Assembly (NCBI RefSeq): GCF_008831285.2
Contig: NC_045143.1
Coordinates: forward strand, 23,188,302 to 23,252,301
Direction: 5' to 3'
Length of the DNA stretch: 64,000 bases
Source: Nymphaea colorata
Taxonomy: Eukaryota > Streptophyta > Magnoliopsida > Nymphaeales > Nymphaeaceae
Below the pieces are notes generated by a model that did not search any database, was not told the DNA's origin, and saw nothing but the letters and a program-made list of their open reading frames with translations. This document shows, piece after piece, positions 63,665-64,000 of this stretch (the stretch's first letter is position 1; each line of letters begins with the position of its first letter). A program made the translations under genes and the position numbers.

Positions 63665-64000
63665 TACAACCAATGACTCATAAAATTACAATGGCAGCAA
63701 CATGAAGACATTAAGTCCTCTCAAGGGTTCGGTGCCCTCGCTTGGCCATCGGCTGGTAAAAGGCTGATTGCTGGTTCGAATGGTGTGACTCACTGTTGTA
63801 AAAGGCGATGAGGTGAGGCGAAGCGTTGATCATATCATGAGGCAAGACAGTGATTGATTGAAGCATAAGCTTCATGGTCAAATTTGTTAAAGTATATAAC
63901 ATTCACAAAAATAACGTGAAAACTGAAAGAACAAGTAAAATAACAATAATATGAAAGTAGACCAATTTATTGTGAGTATATATATATATATAATATTTGC
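63665..64000. other. Window end, nothing recognised
   Basis: AT-rich with an (AT)n run near 63980. A GGTTCGAAT word at 63772-63780 resembles a tRNA B-box but has no tRNA around it. Confidence 0.4.

Noticed and set aside
63745-63790. Possible tRNA gene or tRNA-derived SINE (GGTTCGAAT word)
   Set aside because: I could not form an acceptor stem or anticodon arm around it, and no poly-A or SINE body was evident.

Overview
This is plant nuclear DNA, most likely from a flowering plant. It has no bacterial gene organisation. It is dominated by Ty1/copia LTR retrotransposons primed by initiator methionine tRNA (TGGTATCAGAGC next to the 5' LTRs). It also holds Ty3-type relics, MITE-like elements, a hAT transposase relic and the spliced 3' half of one recognisable host gene. 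I cannot name the species. I did not find a new kind of biological system. The value of the window lies in a very legible transposon nest, one oddly rearranged element and a host gene whose intron has filled with retrotransposons.

Left block (1-9327). A minus-strand Ty3 element is split inside its reverse transcriptase by a chromovirus-like solo LTR (474-7526, duplication GTAAC). That LTR is split by copia element C (1280-6356, duplication GTAAG). The end of another copia LTR (1-277) abuts the Ty3 relic at the window edge.

Middle block (9364-25122). An AT-rich tandem duplication carries element D (9498-13054, duplication ATAGT). D is a shrunken copia copy whose leader and gag are inverted, and the second duplicate copy shows the empty insertion site. 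Then comes copia element B (14333-25122, minus), which has element A (15246-20692, minus, duplication GAATC) inserted in its reverse transcriptase region. A has one uninterrupted gag-pol frame with every catalytic motif, so it is the only potentially autonomous element here.

Host-gene block (28065-44071). Five plus-strand exons encode the C-terminal part of a mitochondrial-carrier-family protein that resembles the plant peroxisomal NAD/CoA carrier PXN (PMP38). One intron is about 14.1 kb. It holds copia elements F (29296-34504) and G (35989-41163), solo LTR K (41660-42146), a probable degraded solo LTR and an old degraded element J that the younger copies seem to have invaded. Copia remnant I lies just upstream. 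The 5' exons were not found in the window.

Right block (44072-64000). This part has low gene content: a remnant of a B-like element, a small PPR-like fragment, an old copia element H (52260-58774, minus) with a GC-rich MITE-like insertion in its RNase H and repeat arrays in its leader, a hAT-type transposase relic, and a fold-back MITE-like hairpin near the right edge.

By eye, the paired LTRs of A, B, C, F and G differ at only zero to two substitutions each, and those of H at roughly one base in nine. So there was a recent burst on an older background. C, F and G are nearly intact but each carries one in-frame stop and one frame break. A could in principle supply proteins to its relatives.
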